Positions 31,482 to 39,837 of a DNA stretch of 64,000 nt are shown in pieces. The notes under the pieces were generated by a model, which was not told the DNA's origin, did not search any database, and saw nothing but the letters and a program-made list of their open reading frames with translations. Source of the DNA: Limnochorda pilosa (GTDB taxonomy: Bacteria > Bacillota > Limnochordia > Limnochordales > Limnochordaceae); contig NZ_AP014924.1 in NCBI RefSeq assembly GCF_001544015.1, forward strand, positions 744,001 through 808,000, given 5' to 3'. A program made the position numbers and the translations under genes. The stretch's first letter is position 1; the number at the start of each line of letters is the position of its first letter.

Positions 31482-32732
31482 TCATCGACCATCCCCGGGC
31501 GCTGCGGGGGAGGGTGGGCGCAGCGGCTCTTGATCATGGGGCCCTCTCTCCCGGCCCGCGTCGCCGGTGGAAGCCAGGTAGGCGTAGAGCGATACCAGCT
31601 GGTCCAGGAAGTGCTGGCTGTCGCGGGCGCGGGCCGTTGCCAGGGCTCCCGGGACGAGGCGACGGCGGGCTTCGGGGTCGACGACGATCCGCGCCAGGGC
31701 GTCCGCGAGGCCGGTGGGGTCGCCCGGGGTGGCAAGCAGGCCGTTGAACCCCGGGCGCACCAGGTCCACCAGCGCTCCCTCGGCGACACCGACGACGGGG
31801 AGGCCCGAGGCCATGGCCTCGATGGCGGCCAGCCCCTCGGTTTCGAGGGGGCTGGGCAGGCACAGGAGGTCGCACGACCGGTAGACCTCGGGCATCGACT
31901 CCCAGCCGACCTTCCCCAGCAGGGTGACGCGTCCTGGCGCCCGGTAGGCCCAGGCCCGAACCCGACCTTCCAGGGGGCCGCTCCCGGCCACGACCAGTTC
32001 CATGCCCACCCCACGCGCCCAGAGCTCCTGGACGGCCGCCAGAAGGGTTTCCACACCCTTCTCCGCGCTGAGGCGCCCGGCGTAGAGGACGCGGGGCGGG
32101 TGGTTCGGGGGCGCGGCGCCGGGGGCCCAGCCGGGCTCGAGCGTGAAGCGGCTCAGGTCCACGCCGTTGGGGATGACGTGGATGGGACGCCGGACCCCCA
32201 TCGCACGAAGCAGCGACGCGGTGCTGGGGCTGGGGGCGACGACGGCATCGCAGCGGCCGTAGAAGGCCCGCTGGTAGGCCCGGCTCGCCCGGCTCAAGAC
32301 CGACTCGCCCATCACCCTTCGTTTACCCCGAGCTTGGCCTCCCAGGAGGAAGGCCGAAGGAGCCTCAGGGTTGGCGTGGCAGGTGGAGAGGACGGGAACG
32401 CCGAGTCGCCGGGCCGCAAGGAGCCCCCACCAGCCCACCGGCAGGGGCGAGTGCAGGTGGACCACGTCCGGCGCCCAGGCTTCCAGCGACCGGTACACGG
32501 CCGCTCCGTTCCACGCCGCCCAGCTGTCCGGGGGAGCCCACGGAAGCCAGCTTACGGGCACAGCGGGGACGAAGATCCGATCCGCCGGGTGGAGGGGCCC
32601 CGCCCGCTGGTGCAGGGTGTAGACGCGAACCGTGTGCCCTCGCGCCACGAGACCATCGTGGAGCCGGATCACGGCTCGGGTGAGGCCGCCCAGGTCCTCG
32701 CGGAAGGAGTCACTGAAGAGCGCGACGCGCAA
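31482..32732 (-). CDS. Glycosyltransferase family 4 protein
   Basis: A 416-residue GT4 enzyme. The start LRVALFSDSFREDLGGLTRA is the classic N-terminal glycine-rich acceptor loop. The nucleotide half shows VIPNGVDLSRF, RVLYAGRLSAEKGVETLL and LCLPSPLETEGLAAIEAMAS, ending the EX7E motif. It resembles mannosyltransferases that act on diacylglycerol or phosphatidylinositol and starch-synthase-like GTs, but the acceptor is not determinable. TTG 32732 has GGAGG 9 bp upstream; GTG 32738 is an alternative. Its start overlaps the end of the patatin gene by 23 bp, indicating one operon. Confidence 0.92.
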   Translation of the reverse strand: MRVALFSDSFREDLGGLTRAVIRLHDGLVARGHTVRVYTLHQRAGPLHPADRIFVPAVPVSWLPWAPPDSWAAWNGAAVYRSLEAWAPDVVHLHSPLPVGWWGLLAARRLGVPVLSTCHANPEAPSAFLLGGQARGKRRVMGESVLSRASRAYQRAFYGRCDAVVAPSPSTASLLRAMGVRRPIHVIPNGVDLSRFTLEPGWAPGAAPPNHPPRVLYAGRLSAEKGVETLLAAVQELWARGVGMELVVAGSGPLEGRVRAWAYRAPGRVTLLGKVGWESMPEVYRSCDLLCLPSPLETEGLAAIEAMASGLPVVGVAEGALVDLVRPGFNGLLATPGDPTGLADALARIVVDPEARRRLVPGALATARARDSQHFLDQLVSLYAYLASTGDAGRERGPHDQEPLRPPSPAAPGDGR

Positions 32733-33726
32733 CGGCACCCGCCTCCGTTCCCCCAGCCGGTACGCCGGCGTTCCCTCCGAGCGAGCGGGCGCAGGCGGCG
32801 TTCTCCGGCGGCAGGTGCTGCGAGGCACGGCGAACCGCTTGCCGCCCTGCTTCGATGAGCTCTTCCACCTCGTGGAACTGGTGGCCATGATAGCGGCTGA
32901 GATCGGGATGAAGCACGCAGTCCAGCGGCGGGTTCTCCGTGCCTTCCGTCCCATCGTTCGCCCAGTGGGCACGGGCCTCGCTGATCTCAAAGGCGTGGGC
33001 GAGGGTGGACCGCGTGGACCACGCCCTCTGGCCCGAGGAGAAGGCGTGCCCCTGCACGCAAGACGCCAGCCGGTCGTGGCCGCGGACTTGCCGGTAGGCC
33101 ACCCGGCCTGCTCGCGCCAGCCGCCCCCAGATGTCCGCGCGGTTGGAGACGTCCACGGCCACCCGATATTCCGCGCCCATCTCCGCCAGCGGCCCCACAG
33201 GGACCAGCTCGACCAACCCGCCGTCAACGAGCCAGCGTCCGTTCACAGAGACCGGAGGCAGGAGACCAGGTACCGACATGGAGGCCTGTACGGCGCGGGC
33301 CACCTCGCCCCGGTCCAGCCGGACCGGCTCGCCCGTGGCGAGGTCGGTGGCCACCAGCACGAGCTCCACCGGGAGATCGTCGAAGGTCAAGGCCCCCGTG
33401 AGGTCCTGAAGCTCCCGATATACCCGGTCCCCGTCCAGGATGCCGCCGTTGAAGCGGATCCAGCGTACCAGCTCGGGATACTGCAGGCCTCGGGTTCTCT
33501 CCACCAGCCGATCCAGGGTGCCACAGGCGTAGGCTGCCGCCACCACCGCCCCCATGCTGCATCCAGCCAGGTGGGTGATCGAGAGACCCCGGGCCTCCAA
33601 CTCCTGGATGACCCCGATGTGCGCCAGACCCCGCGCGGCGCCTCCGCCCAGGGCCAGGCCGACACCCGGCCCGGGCCCAGCGCTCGGTAGCGTGTGGCCA
33701 TCGTGAGACGTCTTCGGGCGTTCCAT
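32710..33726 (-). CDS. Patatin-like phospholipase family protein
   Basis: A 338-residue serine acyl hydrolase. The patatin motifs are the oxyanion glycine loop LALGGGAARGLAHIG, the nucleophile GCSMG, and the catalytic aspartate in VDGGLV. The order and spacing match RssA/YlbK-type bacterial patatins. The C-terminal 110 residues are less conserved. No signal peptide, so it acts in the cytoplasm or at the inner membrane face on phospholipid or lysophospholipid. ATG 33726 has GGAGGATATCC before it. It is the first gene of a two-gene unit with the GT4 gene. Confidence 0.93.
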   Translation of the reverse strand: MERPKTSHDGHTLPSAGPGPGVGLALGGGAARGLAHIGVIQELEARGLSITHLAGCSMGAVVAAAYACGTLDRLVERTRGLQYPELVRWIRFNGGILDGDRVYRELQDLTGALTFDDLPVELVLVATDLATGEPVRLDRGEVARAVQASMSVPGLLPPVSVNGRWLVDGGLVELVPVGPLAEMGAEYRVAVDVSNRADIWGRLARAGRVAYRQVRGHDRLASCVQGHAFSSGQRAWSTRSTLAHAFEISEARAHWANDGTEGTENPPLDCVLHPDLSRYHGHQFHEVEELIEAGRQAVRRASQHLPPENAACARSLGGNAGVPAGGTEAGAVARRALQ

Positions 33727-33820
33727 GGATATCCTCCCTATTCTCCTTCAGGAAGGCTTCAAGAAACCAAAATATACGCCGGCACGAGATCCCGGCGAGA
33801 GCCCCATCGGGACACGGCGC

Positions 33821-34504
33821 TCAGCTCACGGACAGTCCGGCCTCGCGGCCTGCATCCCGAACCAACCCGACAAGCCGGCGCACCTCGTCTGCCGGCAAGG
33901 CGGCGATGGAGCGCGTGAGGTGCTCGGCCAGGGGTTCCACGTCGCTGTCCGTCTGGCCCACGAGCGCGCCCCCGAGGGCGGCGACAAAGGCCGTGAGCCC
34001 CACTCCGGGCGATTCCATCCCGGAGAGCAGCCTCGAGGCGAGCGTGGACGCGCCTCGCGCCTGGTTCCAGGCGGCCAGCAGGAGGAAGAGGGCTGCATGC
34101 GCGGCATAGGCCAGGCGGTCGTCCAAACCATCGATCTGGTTCCGCAGCTCCCGGAGCACGGAGGTAGGCGCTTCCTGGAACCGACGGGCCTGCGCCAGCA
34201 AGGTGGATCGGAGCGCGGTCCACTGGGTCCGGCTCGGCCCCCGACCGCCCCGTTCCGGCCAGGAGCGCAGGGCCTCGGGGGTGGGCGCGAAAGCCACGCG
34301 GCGGCGCCCGGGTCCGCCGGACCCCGGCTGGTAGACCGATTGCGCCAGGCCCTGGCGCATCAGGCTCCGGGCGATGTCATAGGCCGTCCAGCGGCTGACG
34401 CCCAGTGCACGGCCCAGCGCGTCATAAGGGACGGGTTCCCGGCTGCGCCGGTAGAGGGCGATCAACCTCTCCAGGAACTGGCGCTGGCGGTTGGTGGGGG
34501 GCAT
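33821..34504 (-). CDS. Winged-helix transcriptional regulator
   Basis: A 227-residue putative regulator. Residues 5-70 form a winged helix-turn-helix (FLERLIALYRRSREPVPYDA, LGVSRWTAYDIARSLMRQGL, then a G/R-rich wing). The rest is helical with a hydrophobic core (AYAAHAALFLLLAAWNQARG, GLTAFVAALGGALVG), probably an effector or dimerisation domain that I cannot place. It is divergent from the VOC-domain gene with only 27 bp between the starts chosen here, so it may control that gene. Confidence 0.75.
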   Translation of the reverse strand: MPPTNRQRQFLERLIALYRRSREPVPYDALGRALGVSRWTAYDIARSLMRQGLAQSVYQPGSGGPGRRRVAFAPTPEALRSWPERGGRGPSRTQWTALRSTLLAQARRFQEAPTSVLRELRNQIDGLDDRLAYAAHAALFLLLAAWNQARGASTLASRLLSGMESPGVGLTAFVAALGGALVGQTDSDVEPLAEHLTRSIAALPADEVRRLVGLVRDAGREAGLSVS

Positions 34505-34531
34505 GCCCTCATCCCTTCCTACACCCTTAGG

Positions 34532-35176
34532 GTGGTCAACCATTCGTTCCCTCCGGCGAGCCCGTACCTCGAGGCACCCGGCGCGCTCTATGCCGACCGA
34601 CCCCGCTCCGGCTGGTACGGACCAAACGGCCGCGTCCGCATGGGTACCCTGCCCCTGGACCTGGACGACCTGCTGGCGGTCGCGGCCGCCACGGAGGGGG
34701 GCGCGGACCCGGGCACGCGTGTGGGTCACGTGCACCTGAACGTGGCCGATCTCGAACGGAGCCGTCGCTTCTACTGCGACCTGCTGGGTTTCGACGTGAT
34801 GCTCCGGTACGGACCGAGCGCCCTCTTCATCTCGGTAGGCGGCTACCACCACCATCTCGGGTTCAACACCTGGGAGGGCGAGGGGGCTCTCCAGCCGCCT
34901 GCGCGAAGCACGGGCCTCGTCTCCTACGTCCTCTGGGTGCCTCCCGAAGGGTTCGACTCCTTGGTGGACCGCCTCAAGGAGGCGGGCGCACCCTTCTCGA
35001 CCGTAGACATCGGCCGGTTCGCCTCCAGTCCAGCCGACCCTCGCCGGCAGGGTACGTCCGCCGGGAACGGCGGGCCCGGGGCACGGGCTGGCGACCCGAT
35101 GGTGGACGCAGGCGCGCGAGGAGTGGAGCTGACGGACCCCGACGGCATCGGGGTCGTGCTGGCGGTCCCCGCGTGA
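34532..35176 (+). CDS. VOC-family (catechol 2,3-dioxygenase-like) protein, N-terminal half missing
   Basis: The reading frame matches the second half of a CatE-type two-domain vicinal-oxygen-chelate protein. It begins in the inter-domain linker (ALYADRPRSGW, MGTLPLDLDDLL) and then has one complete metal-binding module. The ligands are His in GTRVGHVHLNVADLE, His in YHHHLGFNTW and Glu in GVELTDPDGIGVVL. The linker motif is normally preceded by about 120 residues of the first module, which is absent because the divergent regulator gene starts there. A GTG at 34532 could start it; ATG 34640 is the other choice. Either a domain-reduced functional gene or a 5'-truncated remnant. The segment before the last ligand contains a roughly 30-residue glycine-rich insertion. 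Confidence 0.65.
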   Translation: MVNHSFPPASPYLEAPGALYADRPRSGWYGPNGRVRMGTLPLDLDDLLAVAAATEGGADPGTRVGHVHLNVADLERSRRFYCDLLGFDVMLRYGPSALFISVGGYHHHLGFNTWEGEGALQPPARSTGLVSYVLWVPPEGFDSLVDRLKEAGAPFSTVDIGRFASSPADPRRQGTSAGNGGPGARAGDPMVDAGARGVELTDPDGIGVVLAVPA

Positions 35177-35239
35177 GCGCCTCGGCGCCCAGCGATGCCG
35201 GAGTCGAGACGGCGCACCCCTGGGCGAGAGCGACGTTCG

Positions 35240-36907
35240 CTATCGACATGCCCTGACCTCCCTGGGCAGAAATGCAACAGGCTCCTCTCGGGCCCCGAGC
35301 CGTCCGAACCCCAGCACTTGGAGGAAACGGAGACGCCCCACGGGACCCTCGGGCGGCGTGCGATCCCAGAACCAGGAGTCCTGCCGAAAACCGGGGTGGT
35401 GCTCTGCCAGCGCCTCCAGGGGCATGGCCCCGCCGGCCTGGGACACCTCCTCGAGCACGGCCCGTTCCGCCTTCGAGAGAGAGGCGAGCGTCTCGGGCAG
35501 GCGCTCTGCCGCCGTTCGGGCAAGGGCGTCTACCGTCGCGGCCCTTCCTGCAGGGGGAGGATCCTCCCGGTAGTGGCGCCAGACGGCCTGGAGGTTGTCC
35601 GGCGTCAGCACCCGCAGCAGCTCGCGCACCGGCGGCCTCTCGCCCCCCTCGGCCCGCAGGATGGCCCGCTCCAGCCGTTCCCGGCGCCGGTCCTGGTACA
35701 CATGGAGGAGGCTCAGCACCTCCGACTCCTCCCGGCGCCGGTCGATCTCGGCCCGGGTGCGGCGGACCTCCTCCGCGTCCGGATCGATCCGGGCCGCCTC
35801 CTCCCATGCCGCAAGGGCCCGCCCGTGGTCTCCCGCACGGCTCCAGCCCTCGGCCTGCACCAGGTGGAAGAGCACCTGGAGCGGCTCGTCCAGGACCGCG
35901 ACATCGAGCTGCTCCATCAGCGCCTCGGCCTGGCCCAGCTCCCCCCGCTCGGTGAGCACGCCGGCCAGGTTCAGGAGGACGCCGGGGTGATCCTGATGCG
36001 CCGCCGCTTCCTCAAGGAGCGCCTGGGCCTCTTCCAGCCGCCCCACGGACCGGTAGAGGTTCGACAGGTTGATGCGGCTGCCCACCGCGTCGGGCACCAG
36101 CTCCAGCACCCGCCGGTAGTGCGCCTCGGCCTCGGGGAGCCGGCCCGTGCGCGCCCACCGGTCCGCCTGCTGCCGAAGTTCCTCGGCCAGCCAGCGGCGC
36201 TGGAGGTGGACGAGCTTCTCGATCCGGCTGCTGCGAAGAGCCTCCAAGCCCGATGCGAACGGCTCGTAGCCCGCTGCAGGATGCCGCCCGAGCGCCTCCT
36301 CGAAGGCGCTGCCGTCCCGCCCCACCCGATGGGCGGCCAGGGCCAGGGTGCAGAGGGACTCGGGGCTCAGGTGGGCCGCCAGGGGCTGAAGGACGACGAA
36401 GAGGGCTTCCAGGCCGGCGTCGTGGTCCAGGAGCCCCAGCGCGCTCACCAGTTGGTCCGCGGCGGCCGGGTCGGGGGTTTCCCGCGTTGCGAGCTCCACG
36501 GCCCGATCCGCCTCGCGCCGGGCTTCCTCCTCCCGGCCCGCCTGGGCGATGAGGGCGACCAGGAGGGCCCTGGGGAAGAGGTACGCCGGGTGGCGGGCCA
36601 GGACCTCGCGCAGCTCGGCCTCGGCCTCTTGCAGCCGTCCTTGCATCCCCAGGCACGCGGCCAGGTTGGTGCGCACGGGCGCCGCCGCTGGATCCAGCCG
36701 AAGGGCCTCCCGAAGGAGCGCCTCCGCCTCGTCCGGCCGGCCCGTGTCCATGGCCTCCCGGGCGGCCGTGTCCAGGGCCTGGACCTCTTCCGGCACAGGG
36801 CCCGCTCCGGCGCGGCCCGGCGCGTTACCGCTGGGCCTCTCACCGTTCCCGGGTGTCCTCCGAGCTTGGCGTTCCACTGCCCCATCCCTCCGCTGGTCGT
36901 CTTCCAT
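35240..36907 (-). CDS. Tetratricopeptide repeat protein
   Basis: A 555-residue TPR protein without signal peptide. Repeats are clear at about residues 45-110 (GRPDEAEALLREALRLDP, GRLQEAEAELREVLARHP) and again at about 250-400 (GRLPEAEAHYRRVLELVP, GRLEEAQALLEEAAAHQ, GDHGRALAAWEEAARIDP). The last 150 residues are helical and charged. TPR arrays bind proteins; the partner is unknown. ATG 36907 has AAGGGCG upstream; the open frame extends 139 codons further but crosses the operator region. The divergent operator pair (37014-37138) lies in front of it, so it may share regulation with the PrpB-like gene. Confidence 0.85.
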   Translation of the reverse strand: MEDDQRRDGAVERQARRTPGNGERPSGNAPGRAGAGPVPEEVQALDTAAREAMDTGRPDEAEALLREALRLDPAAAPVRTNLAACLGMQGRLQEAEAELREVLARHPAYLFPRALLVALIAQAGREEEARREADRAVELATRETPDPAAADQLVSALGLLDHDAGLEALFVVLQPLAAHLSPESLCTLALAAHRVGRDGSAFEEALGRHPAAGYEPFASGLEALRSSRIEKLVHLQRRWLAEELRQQADRWARTGRLPEAEAHYRRVLELVPDAVGSRINLSNLYRSVGRLEEAQALLEEAAAHQDHPGVLLNLAGVLTERGELGQAEALMEQLDVAVLDEPLQVLFHLVQAEGWSRAGDHGRALAAWEEAARIDPDAEEVRRTRAEIDRRREESEVLSLLHVYQDRRRERLERAILRAEGGERPPVRELLRVLTPDNLQAVWRHYREDPPPAGRAATVDALARTAAERLPETLASLSKAERAVLEEVSQAGGAMPLEALAEHHPGFRQDSWFWDRTPPEGPVGRLRFLQVLGFGRLGAREEPVAFLPREVRACR

Positions 36908-37013
36908 GTACCACGCCCTTTGCCCTGCCCCCGGACGGCGGGTGGGGGTTCGGCCGTCTGGCCCGCTGGTCCACGGGCAGGGATGAGGGGGACACTCCGA
37001 CATCTGTGTGAAA

Positions 37014-37032
37014 TGAACGTCCAGACGTGAAC
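37014..37032. promoter_or_regulatory. Operator A1 (variant) TGAACGT-N6-GTGAAC
   Basis: TGAACGT-CCAGAC-GTGAAC. It differs from the other three copies by a T-to-G change in both half-sites, while the spacer length is kept. It starts 106 bp before operator A2. Confidence 0.6.
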
Positions 37033-37119
37033 GTTTATCCCGCGTGCTCAGGGGACGCGAACTTGTTACAAAGCCCTTCAGGACGGGATCCGAGAAGCCA
37101 CGCGTCCGGGCGTATGACG

Positions 37120-37138
37120 TTAACGTCTGCGCGTTAAC
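37120..37138. promoter_or_regulatory. Operator A2 TTAACGT-N6-GTTAAC
   Basis: TTAACGT-CTGCGC-GTTAAC, an 18-bp dyad (TTAAC-N8-GTTAA) inside the longer ACGTTAACGT. It shares its core and spacing with operators at 44383 and 44489 before the PrpD-like gene. Confidence 0.75.
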
Positions 37139-37310
37139 TTCGCACGCGATGGAGAAGGGCGTGCCCCCTCCCCCCCGGCCCGCTTCGGCCCCGTTCTGGC
37201 GCCGCGTCGGCCCCTGCAGGGTCCCGGCCCGCCCGGGGCGAACCCCTCCGTCGAGCCCGGCGCGATGGCCGGCGCCGGCCGAAGCGCTCGCAAGCGAAGG
37301 AGGGCACCCG

Positions 37311-38192
37311 GTGTTGCAGTCCATGGCAGGGCCTGCCCGTCTCCGGGAGCTCCTGGTCCGGGATCGAATCCTGGTGGCCCCGGGGGTGTACGATGGGCTG
37401 TCGGCCCGGATCGCCGAGCAGGCGGGGTTCGAGGCGCTCTACGTCTCGGGCGGCGCCGTGGCCCGGAGCATGGGCGTTCCCGACGTGGGCCTGGTCTCAC
37501 TCACCGAGACCGCCAAGCGCCTGGAGGAGATTCGGGAGGTCACGTCGCTCCCCCTGGTGGCCGATGCCGATACCGGATACGGGAACGAGATCAACGTGAT
37601 CCGGACCATCCGGACGCTGGAGCGGGCGGGCGCCGCGGGCGTCCACCTGGAGGACCAGGTGACGCCCAAGAAGTGCGGGCACTATGAGGGCAAGGAAGTG
37701 GTGGAAGCCGAGGAGATGGTCCGCAAGATCCAGGCTGCCCTCGACGCCCGCCTGGACCCGGCCTTCGTGGTGATTGCCCGCACCGACGCCCGGGCCGTGC
37801 TGGGCCTCGACGAGGCCATCCGCCGGGGACGGCTCTATGCCGAGGTGGGGGCCGACATGATCTTCGTGGAGGCGCCCCGTTCCGAGGAGGAGCTGGAGCG
37901 GATCGGCCGGGAGCTGGCCGGCATACCGCTGCTGGTGAACATGTTCCACGGCGGCAAGACGCCACTGGTTCCCGCGGAGCGGCTGGAGGCCATGGGCTAC
38001 CGGCTGATGATCGTTCCCTCGGACCTCCAGCGGGCGGCGATCCGGGGCATGCAACGGGCGGCGCGGATGCTCCGGGAGCGAGGCGATACGGGGCTCATGG
38101 CGGGCGAGATGGCGGGATTCAAGGAACGGGACGAGATCATCGGTCTCCCCGAGGTGCGGGAGCTGGAGGCGCGGTATCTGAGTCAGGGATGA
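37311..38192 (+). CDS. prpB: Isocitrate lyase/PEP mutase family protein, probably 2-methylisocitrate lyase-like
   Basis: A 293-residue TIM-barrel C-C lyase. It starts VLQSMAGPARLRELLVRD after AGGAGG (GTG 37311). Key parts are APGVYDGLSARIAEQAGFEA, LPLVADADTGYGN with the Mg-binding aspartates, VHLEDQVTPKKCGHYEGKEV with the active-site KKCGH motif, and VIARTDAR. KKCGH is shared by isocitrate and 2-methylisocitrate lyases; some oxaloacetate decarboxylases and dimethylmalate lyases of the family are close. The reaction would split 2-methylisocitrate into pyruvate and succinate. A PrpD-like gene 7 kb away has the same paired operator, which supports a methylcitrate-type role. No methylcitrate synthase gene is in the window, so the substrate remains an inference. 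Confidence 0.85.
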   Translation: MLQSMAGPARLRELLVRDRILVAPGVYDGLSARIAEQAGFEALYVSGGAVARSMGVPDVGLVSLTETAKRLEEIREVTSLPLVADADTGYGNEINVIRTIRTLERAGAAGVHLEDQVTPKKCGHYEGKEVVEAEEMVRKIQAALDARLDPAFVVIARTDARAVLGLDEAIRRGRLYAEVGADMIFVEAPRSEEELERIGRELAGIPLLVNMFHGGKTPLVPAERLEAMGYRLMIVPSDLQRAAIRGMQRAARMLRERGDTGLMAGEMAGFKERDEIIGLPEVRELEARYLSQG

Positions 38193-38237
38193 ACCGGGGA
38201 CGGGGACCGCTGGGGATCGGCTCCGGGAGGGAGCTGG

Positions 38238-39113
38238 ATGCAGGTGCGGACGGTCGAGATCAAAGGTCTGGAGGGACCTACGCAGGTTCGGCCACCGGCC
38301 CGCGGACGAGTCTTGGGGCGCTCCTGGCGGATCGGTTGGATGCCCTTCCTGCTGGCTGCGCTGGTGACCGGGATTCCGGTGACGGGGGCTGGCGGCTCCG
38401 AGTCCACGAGTTCCGTTACCGGTCCGGCCCTCGTCCCTTTCGCGTCGGCTCCCGCCGTGGTGGCCGGCCGGCTCGAGGAGCGTGATCTCCTGCTGCCCGA
38501 CGGGCGCTTCGCCGACACCTACGACCTTCCCCTATCCCTGGGCGACAGGATCGAGCTTGGTCTGAGGCCCACAGGGTTCGACGGGGTGCTCCAGCTGCTG
38601 GATCCCCGGGGGGACGTGGTGGCCGAGGCCGACGACGGCGGCCCCGACGAGCCGGAGCGTCTGACCGCCCGAGCCGAGGAGGAGGGCCTGCACCGGGTGC
38701 GGGTCACCTCGTACCACGCGGGGGCGACGGGCCGGTACCGGTTGGAGGCGAGGGCGGAGCCGGGGCGGTGGCCTCCTGGGGAGAGCCGGACCGACGACAG
38801 CTGGCTCCGCACCGGAGAGACTGTGGAGGGCGAGCTGGGCCCGGGCGCGCCCGGGCTTGCAGGGGGCGGGTGGTACCGGGAGTATCGGCTCCAGGCCGAG
38901 GCTGGAGAAGCGATCTCCCTGCGGGTCGTGGCGGCCTTCGACCCCCTGGTCCTGGTGGTGGCCCCCTCAGGCGCGTGGGTCGGCCGCCTCGCGGGCGTAG
39001 CCGGACAGAGCTTCGTGCTCACGTGGAAGGCGGAGGAGTCCGGCGAGCACCGGGTGTGGGTGAGCAGCGGGCGGCCGGGGGCCAGCGGCGCCTACCGGCT
39101 GGAGCGGCGGTGA
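38238..39113 (+). CDS. Secreted protein with two PPC-like beta-sandwich domains
   Basis: A 291-residue exported protein. A long signal/anchor lies at about residues 28-52 (IGWMPFLLAALVTGIPVTG). Two repeats of a pre-peptidase C-terminal (PPC)-like beta-sandwich follow: about 75-170 (VVAGRLEERDLLLPDG, DRIELGLRPTGFDGVLQLLD, GLHRVRVTSYHAGATGRYRL) and about 185-290 (LRTGETVEGELGPG, EHRVWVSSGRPGASGAYRL). PPC domains often accompany secreted proteases; the next gene encodes PPC plus a trypsin-like protease. ATG 38238 has GGGAGGGAG upstream. Same strand and 45 bp after the PrpB-like gene. Confidence 0.75.
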   Translation: MQVRTVEIKGLEGPTQVRPPARGRVLGRSWRIGWMPFLLAALVTGIPVTGAGGSESTSSVTGPALVPFASAPAVVAGRLEERDLLLPDGRFADTYDLPLSLGDRIELGLRPTGFDGVLQLLDPRGDVVAEADDGGPDEPERLTARAEEEGLHRVRVTSYHAGATGRYRLEARAEPGRWPPGESRTDDSWLRTGETVEGELGPGAPGLAGGGWYREYRLQAEAGEAISLRVVAAFDPLVLVVAPSGAWVGRLAGVAGQSFVLTWKAEESGEHRVWVSSGRPGASGAYRLERR

Positions 39114-39120
39114 GTTGAGG

Positions 39121-39837
39121 ATGCCACACGTGCGGAGAGGCGAATGGCTCCGAAGGGCTGTGTCGATGCTGCTGGTGGGAGCGTGCGCCGGCCTTCTGGG
39201 CTCCGCGCCCGTCGGGCTCGCCGCTGCCGCGGCCTCCGGCGCAGGCGATGCGCAGGCGGTTCCGGCTGGCGGCTCCGCCTCTTGGGAGGCCGGCGCAGCG
39301 GGTCCAGCGGACGAACTCGTTCCCGGCCGGTCCCTGGAGCGGGCCTTCACGGTGCAGGATCCGCGGCTGGACGACGACAGCCCCTTCCACGCATACTGGT
39401 TCGAGGCCCGGCGCGGCCAGCGGATCGAGCTGGTGATGCGCTCGGACGAGGTGGACCCGTACCTCTGGCTTTACGGTCCCGGCGGCGAGCTCCTGGCCGG
39501 GGACGACGACTCGGGGCCGGGGCCCTATGACGCGGCCATCCGCGCCCAGGCACCGCAGGACGGGACCTACCGCGTGCTGGCCAACACGGCCCTGGGGTGG
39601 CAGCGGGGACGCTACAGCCTTTCGCTGCGCCTGGAGGACCCGCCTGCGGGCGGCCCGCCCGGACGGGACGGCGCGGGGGCTGCCGGCGACGGCGCGGGGG
39701 CGGCCCTCCGGGCGAGGCCCCGGCTCCCGGCGGCCCTCGAGGAGTTGAGCAACCCGGTCTGGGGGGCGCACCCGGGACGCGGGGGCTGTCGGCGTCGGGC
39801 GAGCAGGGGCCCCAGGGCCCCGCGGTTCCCCCGGTAG
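39121..39837 (+). CDS. Signal peptide plus PPC domain, 5' part of a frameshifted protease gene
   Basis: The first frame gives a signal peptide (LRRAVSMLLVGACAGLLGSA) and one PPC-like domain. The domain shows FHAYWFEARRGQRIELVMRS, DPYLWLYGPGGELLAGDDD and GRYSLSLRLEDPP. After about 39640 the sequence becomes low complexity, and the frame ends at a TAG at 39835. Protease homology continues in the -1 frame, which can be joined near a G6 run at 39761-39766. The stop is TAG, so selenocysteine read-through is excluded. ATG 39121 follows GGTGAG closely after the preceding gene. It is probably one gene with 39597-40982. Confidence 0.7.
   Translation: MPHVRRGEWLRRAVSMLLVGACAGLLGSAPVGLAAAAASGAGDAQAVPAGGSASWEAGAAGPADELVPGRSLERAFTVQDPRLDDDSPFHAYWFEARRGQRIELVMRSDEVDPYLWLYGPGGELLAGDDDSGPGPYDAAIRAQAPQDGTYRVLANTALGWQRGRYSLSLRLEDPPAGGPPGRDGAGAAGDGAGAALRARPRLPAALEELSNPVWGAHPGRGGCRRRASRGPRAPRFPR

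Larger units (their letters stand above)
36908..37310. other. Operator-containing intergenic region before the PrpB-like gene
   Basis: About 400 bp, lower in GC than its neighbours at 37000-37150. It holds two dyad operators listed separately. No gene seen. Confidence 0.7.

Noticed and set aside
39759-39768. Programmed -1 frameshift at the G6 run
   Set aside because: The run is not in the phase of a canonical X XXY YYZ slippery heptamer and no downstream pseudoknot was evident; mutation or sequencing error is more likely.
39597-39837. Selenocysteine read-through joining the PPC and protease parts
   Set aside because: The first frame ends with TAG and the protease is in a different frame, so it is a frameshift, not a recoded TGA.
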